Positions 7,919-13,740 of a DNA stretch of 57,198 nucleotides are shown in pieces; position 1 is the stretch's first letter, and every line of letters begins with the position of its first letter. Source of the stretch: an uncultured Candidatus Woesearchaeota archaeon (GTDB lineage Archaea; Nanobdellota; Nanobdellia; Woesearchaeales; B29-G15). The translations under genes were made by a program, and so were the position numbers. Below the pieces are notes generated by a model. The model did not search any database. It was not told the origin of the DNA and saw nothing but the letters and a program-made list of their open reading frames with translations. The stretch spans positions 69,835-127,032 of the forward strand of contig CAIWSB010000089.1 in NCBI GenBank assembly GCA_903915225.1, written 5' to 3'.

Positions 7919-8677
7919 CTAAGCCTTCTCGAATTCCACCTGGCCAGAGAAATTGGACTGGAAATTCTCAAGAACATTTTTGAGGATGTCCTCGCAAGTC
8001 CCGTAATCCGGGGCTTCGACGCCGAGCGAGTATCCACCGCCACCCAGATATTTCACTTCAAACTTGCCCTTAACCTCTTTTCTCACCTTAGCAACAGCAT
8101 CCCTAATTAATTCAACCCCGTTGGGTGCGTATGTCACAAGCTTCAAGTGCCCCTTGATGTAGCTCACTGGCGGCTTTATTTTTTCAATTATAAGCTCCTT
8201 GAGCTTTGGGGCAATCTTCTTGTCAAATGTTAAGTCCAGCTTGCCCTCTGTCACATCCATGAAGGCATCGTAAAGGTACTGGTAATCCTTGAAGAGGGCA
8301 TTTGTGACAAGCTTGTAAACCTCATTCACATCCATATTCAGGAGCTTGGCTAGCTGTTCGAGTATCTTCTCAGCGCGCTGCTCCTGCGAAACCTGGTTGG
8401 TTTTCTCACGCCTCTCGCGGTCGTTGACACGTCTTAGGCTCAAGTCAACCTGGTTCTTTTCTGTGCTTACTCTCAGGGTCTTGCAGACAATGAATTTTCC
8501 TTCCTTGACAAAATCCCGTATGTTGCGGATTCTGCCAGGGGCAATCTCAGAAATATGAATCATGCCCTCAATGCCGTACTCGATAATCTTCACAAAGACA
8601 GAATGGAAATGAACCTTTTTTACTTCGCAGAGAAGGAGTTCGCTCTCTTGGGGCAGGCCTTCGCGCTTGAGTAGCAT
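7919..8677 (-). CDS. Translation initiation factor aIF2 subunit alpha
   Basis: Subunit of the heterotrimeric factor that carries initiator tRNA to the small ribosomal subunit. Residues 1-85 are the S1/OB domain (GTEGMIHISEI-type loop seen as YGIEGMIHISEIAPGRI, with V-CKTLRV and LSLRRV strands). Residues about 90-170 are the helical domain, and the last 80 residues are the alpha-beta domain that contacts aIF2-gamma (GHLKLVTYAPNGVELI, then FEVKYLGGGGYSL). At 252 residues it is close to the usual archaeal length. It sits between S27e and Nop10 with one-base or no spacing, so it is certainly in the operon. Confidence 0.95.
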   Translation of the reverse strand: MLLKREGLPQESELLLCEVKKVHFHSVFVKIIEYGIEGMIHISEIAPGRIRNIRDFVKEGKFIVCKTLRVSTEKNQVDLSLRRVNDRERREKTNQVSQEQRAEKILEQLAKLLNMDVNEVYKLVTNALFKDYQYLYDAFMDVTEGKLDLTFDKKIAPKLKELIIEKIKPPVSYIKGHLKLVTYAPNGVELIRDAVAKVRKEVKGKFEVKYLGGGGYSLGVEAPDYGTCEDILKNVLENFQSNFSGQVEFEKA

Positions 8678-8851
8678 CTAATCCAGAACCTCCAGGATGC
8701 TGCATTTCACGTCGCTCTTGCCCCCGGATGGCCTGGCCATCTCTTGGCCGCACACCAGGCAGTTCACGACTGTGGAACACTTGCCGAATATTACCTGCTC
8801 GTTCTTGCACTTGGTGCATCGCACCTTGATGAACTTTGAATCGTTTTTCAT
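8678..8851 (-). CDS. rps27e: Ribosomal protein S27e
   Basis: A 57-residue small-subunit protein, read directly from the minus strand. It has four zinc cysteines in two pairs (RCTKCKNEQ at residues 11-16 and NCLVCGQ at 30-35), followed by the family ending MARPSGGKSDVKCSILEVLD. Its stop codon abuts the aIF2-alpha start codon and its start lies one base from the L44e stop. It is easily missed because of its small size. Operon position and full-length match make the assignment firm. Confidence 0.95.
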   Translation of the reverse strand: MKNDSKFIKVRCTKCKNEQVIFGKCSTVVNCLVCGQEMARPSGGKSDVKCSILEVLD

Positions 8852-8852
8852 T

Positions 8853-9170
8853 TTACTTTATCTCCAGCTTCTTGGTGCGCTTGCCCTTGCGCTGCACATG
8901 GGATTTCTTGCAGATTAAGCATTCGTACCTAAGATCATTCTTCTTGGTTTGCTTTACCCCGGTCCTCTTTCTGGCAGTGACCGGCTTTCTGGAATAACGC
9001 CCTTTGTTGCCGCAGCCGCGGTTAACGCCACGATGCCGTTGCCTGACTTTGGAGCCGTGCGAGAGCGGATGGGCTGAGCCAGGTGTGGCCTTCTTGGCTG
9101 ACTTCACCTTGTGCTCTGTGTGCTTCTTGCAGTAAGGACAATACCTTTTGATTACCTTTGGGATTTTCAT
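8853..9170 (-). CDS. rpl44e: Ribosomal protein L44e
   Basis: 105-residue large-subunit protein with the family start MKIPKVIKRYCPYCKKHTEH, a basic middle part (RQRHRGVNRGCGNKGRYSR) and the second zinc pair in YECLICKKSH. The open frame continues 24 bases upstream, but a TATA-like box (AGCTATTTAAATG on the minus strand) centred about 30 bases before 9170 would place transcription right at the family ATG, so the gene is probably leaderless and heads the L44e-S27e-aIF2alpha-Nop10 operon. Confidence 0.95.
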   Translation of the reverse strand: MKIPKVIKRYCPYCKKHTEHKVKSAKKATPGSAHPLSHGSKVRQRHRGVNRGCGNKGRYSRKPVTARKRTGVKQTKKNDLRYECLICKKSHVQRKGKRTKKLEIK

Positions 9171-9192
9171 AGTCGTGGATGAACAGTGCCAC

Positions 9193-9206
9193 ATTTAAAT
9201 AGCTTT
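9193..9206 (-). promoter_or_regulatory. TATA-like promoter of the L44e operon
   Basis: The minus strand reads AGCTATTTAAATG here, about 25-30 bases before the L44e ATG at 9170. This places the predicted transcription start on or next to the start codon. Confidence 0.6.
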
Positions 9207-9235
9207 TGGTAAAGTTGATGGTTGTGTAGAAACTG

Positions 9236-9616
9236 CTAAGACTGCCCGTATTGTCCCAAAAAGCGCTCAATTCCCGGGCTTATCTTTTGGGATTTATCCT
9301 TTATGCCAGTTAGAATTCTCAAGTACAATTCCTGGGTGTTTTTGTACTGCTCAATTTCCCCTGCTTTCGGTTGGATGACGCCATTATCTCCCGGAAACGA
9401 GCCATTTTTCAAAAGCTGTGAGATCTTGTAGAGCTCGCCTTCCATCTCCAGCACCATAATCTCAAGGTTCTCCGGAAAGTGGAGGCCGTGCTCAGGAGAA
9501 ACATGATATGAGTCAAACACTTCGCCCCCGTGCGTGGAGCCGACAACGCCTATGGAACGGTACTGCTTTGTTTCGTCGTATTCAACCTCAATCCCATGTA
9601 TCTGCAGCTTTTTCAT
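9236..9616 (-). CDS. Unknown protein, last gene of a three-gene overlapping set
   Basis: 126 residues, not recognised. It is soluble with no signal peptide or membrane segment. The N terminus looks like a strand-rich motif (MKKLQIHGIEVEYDETKQ) and the centre has a run of alternating hydrophobic and acidic residues (LEIMVLEMEGELYKI) followed by a helical tail. Its start overlaps the stop of the preceding gene by 4 bases (ATG inside the end of 9613-9951), so it is translationally coupled to it. No catalytic pattern is visible. Confidence 0.7.
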   Translation of the reverse strand: MKKLQIHGIEVEYDETKQYRSIGVVGSTHGGEVFDSYHVSPEHGLHFPENLEIMVLEMEGELYKISQLLKNGSFPGDNGVIQPKAGEIEQYKNTQELYLRILTGIKDKSQKISPGIERFLGQYGQS

Positions 9617-9951
9617 TTTCTATCCCCTGCCTTTTCTTGGCCATAAGGCTGGAATTTACCCATTTTTTGATAGAATATCTTAACCCCATCTATCTCGTGC
9701 GGGAGGTTCATGCTCTCAGGAGGCTTTTCATCGAGCCCCACAATTACGCACATTTCTTCAAGATTATCTGTCTTCTTTGGGACTTCACCGTAAATGTAGT
9801 TTCTCTTCTTAAAAGGCCAAGCAAGATCCCTTGCCACAATTTTGATGAATGTCCAGCCAACCATTGTTATTGGGGTTTCAGTGTAAGGGTGCTTAAGATA
9901 CTGATCAGAAAATTTTCTCGCTGCTGCTTCCACTTGTTCTTGTGTTATCAT
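9613..9951 (-). CDS. Unknown protein, middle gene of a three-gene overlapping set
   Basis: 112 residues, not recognised. It is soluble. It begins with a helix (ITQEQVEAAARKFSDQYL) followed by mixed strands including TMVGWTFIKIVARDL and MCVIVGLDEKPP. No cysteine cluster, no signal peptide. It overlaps both neighbours by 4 bases, so the three products are likely made together and may form one complex. Confidence 0.7.
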   Translation of the reverse strand: MITQEQVEAAARKFSDQYLKHPYTETPITMVGWTFIKIVARDLAWPFKKRNYIYGEVPKKTDNLEEMCVIVGLDEKPPESMNLPHEIDGVKIFYQKMGKFQPYGQEKAGDRK

Positions 9952-10307
9952 TTTGTCTCACCTTGTTTTTGCATGTATATGCAATGTGATGGGGTCATGA
10001 CAATTCCAGAAGAAAGTGTGAAGGTAATGCACTCCTTATTTGCTTCAACTATCCTCGGCACTCTTGCGGGGTCGTAATTTGAAGTGAACATTACTCTTGT
10101 AATTACACCATCTAAAGGGCTCAGACTGCATTTTTGTTCTTCAGTGTTATAGGTTACCCTAAATTTGCTCGCACCCTCAATTCCTATCAGCGCCCTCATC
10201 AGATCTCCCATAATTGAACCTGCGGGATTTGCATCTGGTTCTGCATGCGAAGAGCGGACAATAACCTCAAGATCAATAAGGGTTCCTGAAATAGTGTATT
10301 CTGGCAT
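9948..10307 (-). CDS. Unknown protein, first gene of a three-gene overlapping set
   Basis: 119 residues, not recognised, apparently soluble. It starts with strand-like MPEYTISGTLIDLEVIVRSS, has a small helix with glycine (SIMGDLMRALIGIEGASKF), and continues as strands with many Thr/Ser. A TATA-like box (AAATTTATAAAC on the minus strand, about 10328-10340) about 25-30 bases ahead suggests a leaderless operon start at 10307. The gene overlaps the next one by 4 bases. Confidence 0.7.
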   Translation of the reverse strand: MPEYTISGTLIDLEVIVRSSHAEPDANPAGSIMGDLMRALIGIEGASKFRVTYNTEEQKCSLSPLDGVITRVMFTSNYDPARVPRIVEANKECITFTLSSGIVMTPSHCIYMQKQGETK

Positions 10308-10396
10308 GAAGGGAGGGAATCTACATATGTTTATAAATTTAATCGCTACTTATAAGAGGTAAAATTAGCGTGGGCTTGAAAAGAAGAAAACACAAA

Positions 10397-10449
10397 AGGG
10401 TATTGTCCGAGATTTTAACCAAAAATGGTTCACCAGCCAAGAATACCCT
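10397..10449. other. Nested hairpin in the intergenic region (possible small RNA)
   Basis: An 8-bp outer stem (AGGGTATT at 10397-10404 with AATACCCT at 10442-10449) encloses two opposing single-stranded stretches of about 12 and 11 bases and an inner 5-bp stem (AACCA/TGGTT) with an AAAA loop. An ACA trinucleotide lies 9 bases after the outer stem on the plus strand. The layout resembles an H/ACA guide but the inner stem is short and the ACA is not at the usual distance. A TATA-like stretch at about 10330-10337 could drive it. The strand is uncertain. Confidence 0.35.
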
Positions 10450-10528
10450 GTCTCTCCACAGATAACCAAAAGGTTTTTAAATAAGGTAAGTTTGCTACCA
10501 TCTAGTAGTCATTTTTAAGGTGATAAAT

Positions 10529-10900
10529 ATGCAACAGATTGAGGAGAATGTTATTAAGTCTTTCAGGCTGGCAAAAAACGACATAATCAGGCTGCAGAGG
10601 GATTTCCTCTCACTAAGCCAAGCAGAGGAGAGGATTATGGAGCTTCTCGACGGGCTTAAGGCAAGCCAGGCCGATATATTCCAGAGGATTAGGGAGATGG
10701 AGCATGGCAGTAAACCCATTGCCGCTGCATTAAAGCACAGCAACGCCAGGAAAGGTTATGTGGCTTCAAAGGTTGGCAAGTCATACCACAGAAAGAACTG
10801 CCCTTTTGCACACAATATCAAGAACAAGACCAAGGTTATATTCTATACCAAGTCAAAGGCAGAGAACCTCGGGCTAAAGGCCTGCAGGTGTGTTGCGTAA
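10529..10900 (+). CDS. Coiled-coil protein with C-terminal Ada-type zinc-binding domain
   Basis: The N-terminal half (residues about 1-70) is a long helix rich in heptad-like hydrophobics. The C-terminal half carries the motif YVASKVGKSYHRKNCPFAHNI ... V.F.TKSKAENLGLKACRC, which is the pattern of the Ada-like metal-binding domain (two Cys, then CxC) found as a stand-alone domain in many bacteria and archaea. The ATG at 10529 is preferred over the GTG at 10520, because GGTGAT lies 5 bases before it and serves as ribosome-binding site. A TATA-like box (TTTTTAAATAAGG, about 10472-10484) precedes it. Its partner and role are unknown. Confidence 0.75.
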   Translation: MQQIEENVIKSFRLAKNDIIRLQRDFLSLSQAEERIMELLDGLKASQADIFQRIREMEHGSKPIAAALKHSNARKGYVASKVGKSYHRKNCPFAHNIKNKTKVIFYTKSKAENLGLKACRCVA

Positions 10901-10903
10901 GGT

Positions 10904-11476
10904 TCAGTTAATCTTGTTTGCCCTTCCGCGTTGGATTAGTAGTTCTGCAATCTCTTCAGGCAGCTCAGTCTCTTCCCCTGTGTTGAAAGGCCCATAAACC
11001 TCAAGCTGTTTCCCGACGAATCTTGGCACTGGGCACAGAAATGACACTTTTAACTTTCCTGTGATGCATGCTGGGATTGCCTCAGCTTGGGCCCCTATTG
11101 GTTTTTCTTCCTTCACTGCTCCTGGTCTGATTTCAGAATTAAGGGTTTCACGGAACTTGGCCAGCGTCTCAATAAGAGATGTGTAGAAGAATTTCTCAGC
11201 TTCAGTCAACCCCTCAATATTAGGGCCTTTGCTGCGTGCAAGTTCTAAGAGTTTGCGTTCACGCACATTAAACAGCTCTTCAAGGATTTTGTGCACGTTC
11301 TCGAGCTGCCTTTCTGAGTCAGTGCCCTGCCCGGTCATGCCCTCCTTGTGCTCCAGATAGGTTCTAACCTCTGCAAGAAAACCATTGGAGAGCTGCTGCA
11401 GCTCATTTCGCTTCTTTTCCATCCTCAAGATTTCAAAGAGCGTTTCAAGTGTTACGTTTATTTCCCCTTCTTGCAT
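10904..11476 (-). CDS. GINS complex subunit (archaeal Gins51-type)
   Basis: 190 residues. The N-terminal part (about 1-125) is helical like the GINS A domain, with LFNVRERKLLELA in the middle. The C-terminal part (about 140-190) is the small beta-rich B domain with the typical line KVSFLCPVPRFVGKQLEVYGPF followed by ELPEEIAELLIQRGRA. This A-then-B order is the Gins51 (Sld5/Psf1) arrangement. GINS associates with MCM and a Cdc45/RecJ-like protein at replication forks. It is transcribed divergently from the radical SAM gene at 11567. A TATA-like box (AAATTTATATAG on the minus strand, about 11509-11521) is present. Confidence 0.9.
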   Translation of the reverse strand: MQEGEINVTLETLFEILRMEKKRNELQQLSNGFLAEVRTYLEHKEGMTGQGTDSERQLENVHKILEELFNVRERKLLELARSKGPNIEGLTEAEKFFYTSLIETLAKFRETLNSEIRPGAVKEEKPIGAQAEAIPACITGKLKVSFLCPVPRFVGKQLEVYGPFNTGEETELPEEIAELLIQRGRANKIN

Positions 11477-11508
11477 AATACGACCCCCAGAAACAGCAGA
11501 GGAGATAG

Positions 11509-11546
11509 TCTATATAAATTTTTGCACAGCGAAACCTATTTAACCC
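11509..11546. promoter_or_regulatory. Back-to-back TATA-like boxes between GINS and the radical SAM gene
   Basis: On the minus strand AAATTTATATAG (about 11509-11521) serves GINS; on the plus strand CCTATTTAAC (about 11535-11544) serves the radical SAM gene. They lie within 40 bases of each other, so one repressor site could control both. Confidence 0.5.
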
Positions 11547-11566
11547 AGGGCGGGCTTTGCACGGAA

Positions 11567-12766
11567 ATGGCCCGGCTTTCATTTGAGGGATTGCGCTTCA
11601 GCATGCACAGGGATTTTGTAAAAGTCTTCCTATACAAGATTTTTGAGTTCAGCCTAGACTCACGCGAGCTGAAGGCTATTGGAGAGTTCAGTGTGGGCGA
11701 GGACTTCATTGAATTCCCAAAGGATAAAGAGGATACAGTCAGACGCAAAGTGATGTTCCTCCTAGGCAAGAAGATTAACGGGCTAAATAACTCACTCACT
11801 GGAAATCCCACCACATACATTCACCAAAACTCAGGAATCCCGCTTGTTGGCAACATCAGCTTTGGCATTGTTGACCGCGGTACTAGCCTTCTTGAAATAA
11901 AACCAGTCACGTCATGCCCTCTCAATTGTATCTACTGCTCAATTGGCGAGGGTAAGCAATCAAAAATGCATGATTTTGTAATCGAGCGCGAGTACCTTGT
12001 GAAGGAGCTTGAGCCAATTGTTGAATACAAGGGCATTAAAGATGTGGAGGTTCACATCGGCTGCCAGGGTGAGCCGCTGCTCTATTCCCAACTCACAGAG
12101 CTTGTCTCAGACATTTCCAAGATAAAGAATGTTTCTGTAATTTCAATGGACACAAACGGCGTCCTCCTTACATCTGAAAAGGTTGATGAGCTGATTGACG
12201 CCGGAATGAACCAGTTCAATATTTCCCTCAATTCCCCGGACCAGGGCATCGCTGACAAAATGGCTGGCACGAATTACCCAGTTGAAAATGTCATTAAAAT
12301 TTGTGAGCACATAGCCAAAAAGAAGACGAGGCTGGTGATTGCACCAGTTTACCTTCCGGGCATAAATGATAGCGAGCTGCCAAAGCTTGTTGAGATGGGA
12401 AAACGACTCGGTGCAACAATGGGCATCCAGAATTTCCTGGAGTACTCGCATGGGAGGCGCCCTGTGGGACAGCTCTCCTGGGAAGAGTTCTATGCCCGCC
12501 TGGCTGAGCTGGAGACCAAGTTAAAGACCAAGCTCAAGCTTTACCCTGAGGATTTCAACATCCGCCCAGCAAAGTCACTGCCAAAACCATTCAAGCTCGG
12601 AGATACACTCAAGGGCGAGATTCTATGCCCGGGGCGTTACAGGAACGAGGCAATTGTGGCGCTCAAGGACCGCAGCATAACGGTTATCACAGCTAAGGTT
12701 TCAGGCACGGTAAATTTCAGAATTGTCAGGACAAAACACAACATATACCTAGGAAAATCCCTGTAA
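11567..12766 (+). CDS. Radical SAM protein, archaeal COG2100-like, with C-terminal TRAM-like domain
   Basis: 399 residues. An N-terminal domain of about 100 residues precedes the radical SAM barrel. The iron-sulfur cluster cysteines are C117, C121 and C124 (SCPLNCIYCSIGEG), and a GEP motif follows in HIGCQGEPLLY. The last about 60 residues read like a TRAM/OB-type RNA-binding domain (DTLKGEILCPGRYRNEAIVALKDRSITVI). This domain order is known for a group of archaeal radical SAM proteins of unknown reaction, probably acting on RNA. The ATG at 11567 follows a TATA-like sequence (GAAACCTATTTAACCC, about 11531-11546), so it is probably leaderless; the open frame upstream crosses the divergent GINS gene and is not used. 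The 3' end overlaps the converging zinc-ribbon gene by 18 bases. Confidence 0.85.
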   Translation: MARLSFEGLRFSMHRDFVKVFLYKIFEFSLDSRELKAIGEFSVGEDFIEFPKDKEDTVRRKVMFLLGKKINGLNNSLTGNPTTYIHQNSGIPLVGNISFGIVDRGTSLLEIKPVTSCPLNCIYCSIGEGKQSKMHDFVIEREYLVKELEPIVEYKGIKDVEVHIGCQGEPLLYSQLTELVSDISKIKNVSVISMDTNGVLLTSEKVDELIDAGMNQFNISLNSPDQGIADKMAGTNYPVENVIKICEHIAKKKTRLVIAPVYLPGINDSELPKLVEMGKRLGATMGIQNFLEYSHGRRPVGQLSWEEFYARLAELETKLKTKLKLYPEDFNIRPAKSLPKPFKLGDTLKGEILCPGRYRNEAIVALKDRSITVITAKVSGTVNFRIVRTKHNIYLGKSL

Positions 12767-12949
12767 CCGTTTGTACTCGAGAATAAAGGCATGCGCTTGC
12801 CTAAACTCCCTGAATTCCTTAAGGATTCTCAGCCCTGCTGATAGCGCCCGGGTTTTACCGCAATTGATGCACTTGAATGTTTTAAGGGCCTGTGTGAGCT
12901 GAACCCTGCCGCAATAGGGGCAAATCACAACCTTGTAGCTGCCTGGCAT
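12749..12949 (-). CDS. Small zinc-ribbon protein (DUF1922-like)
   Basis: 66 residues. Two CxxC pairs, VICPYCGRVQ and FKCINCGKTR, make a zinc ribbon in the first 35 residues; the remainder is a basic helix (LRILKEFREFRQAHAFILEYKR region). Similar archaeal proteins are annotated DUF1922. The gene overlaps the convergent radical SAM gene by 18 bases. A role in RNA or protein binding is plausible but not shown. Confidence 0.75.
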   Translation of the reverse strand: MPGSYKVVICPYCGRVQLTQALKTFKCINCGKTRALSAGLRILKEFREFRQAHAFILEYKRLQGFS

Positions 12950-12992
12950 TGTTCACAACTTGACCTTTGGATTAAAGAACTTTTCGCTTTGC

Positions 12993-13661
12993 TTAACGTT
13001 TCTTTTTTTTCCGTACAACCAGAGAATGGAATTTCTTAAAGAGAGGTGGCAGAATCTCTTTCACCAGTGGTATAAACGATACAAAAATTATGGCGAGCAC
13101 AAGCACGCCAAACCTTTCCTTAACCCAGGGGATGTTGCCAAAGAAAAAACCGCCCAGTGTGAAGAGTGCGCACCAAATTGCCCCTCCAATAACATTGTAG
13201 GCCAAAAAAACAATGTAGGGCATCTTGCCAATGCCTGCAACAAATGGAGCAAATGTCCTTATAACAGGTATAAACCTCGCAAGCACTATTGTCTTTTTGC
13301 CATGCCTTTCATAGAAGCTCTGGGCCCTCGCCAGATACTCCTTATTGAAAAAAAATGAGGATTTCTTTCTGAATATCTTGGGGCCAATATATTTCCCAAT
13401 GTGATAGTTAGCCGTGTCGCCGAGAACAGCGGCTAGGAAAACAATCAAGAGGAGAGCCCAAATATTAAAGGCACCTGAGGCGGCAAGCGCCCCTGCTGCA
13501 AAGAGGAGGCTATCCCCTGGCAGGAATGGAGTCACAACAAGCCCGGTCTCAAGGAAGACAACCAGGAATAGCAGGGCATATGTCGTTGTTGAGAATTGCC
13601 TAACAGCTGCCAGCAGATATTTATCCAGGTGAAGAAGAATCTCAAGTAAATTAGATATCAT
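12993..13661 (-). CDS. DedA/VTT-family membrane protein
   Basis: 222 residues with about five to six hydrophobic segments and the family landmarks ETGLVVTPFLPGDSLLFAAG, GDTANYHIGKYIG, and the reentrant-helix line ARFIPVIRTFAPFVAGIGKM with its conserved arginine, followed by IWCALFTLGGFFFG. DedA relatives act as lipid (undecaprenyl- or polyprenyl-phosphate, phospholipid) translocases. In an archaeon, recycling of the lipid carrier used for surface-protein glycosylation is possible, which would fit the adjacent S-layer gene. The C terminus is very basic. Confidence 0.92.
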   Translation of the reverse strand: MISNLLEILLHLDKYLLAAVRQFSTTTYALLFLVVFLETGLVVTPFLPGDSLLFAAGALAASGAFNIWALLLIVFLAAVLGDTANYHIGKYIGPKIFRKKSSFFFNKEYLARAQSFYERHGKKTIVLARFIPVIRTFAPFVAGIGKMPYIVFLAYNVIGGAIWCALFTLGGFFFGNIPWVKERFGVLVLAIIFVSFIPLVKEILPPLFKKFHSLVVRKKKKR

Positions 13662-13696
13662 TCTGCGTGATATTTTGGGTGAGGTTAAAAATGTTG

Positions 13697-13733
13697 TGTA
13701 AGAAAAAAAAAGGATAAAAAAAGAAAAAGGTTA
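13697..13733 (-). terminator. T-rich terminator after the S-layer gene
   Basis: Just after the S-layer stop codon, the minus strand has three T-rich tracts in close succession (around 13705-13735), including a run of at least eight Ts. This is the expected intrinsic terminator for a very strongly expressed archaeal gene. Confidence 0.6.
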
Positions 13734-13740
13734 GGTTTGC

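Noticed and set aside
7741-8043. A 100-residue version of Nop10
   Set aside because: The extension lies inside the aIF2-alpha gene and has no family similarity; the 58-residue form is the family length.
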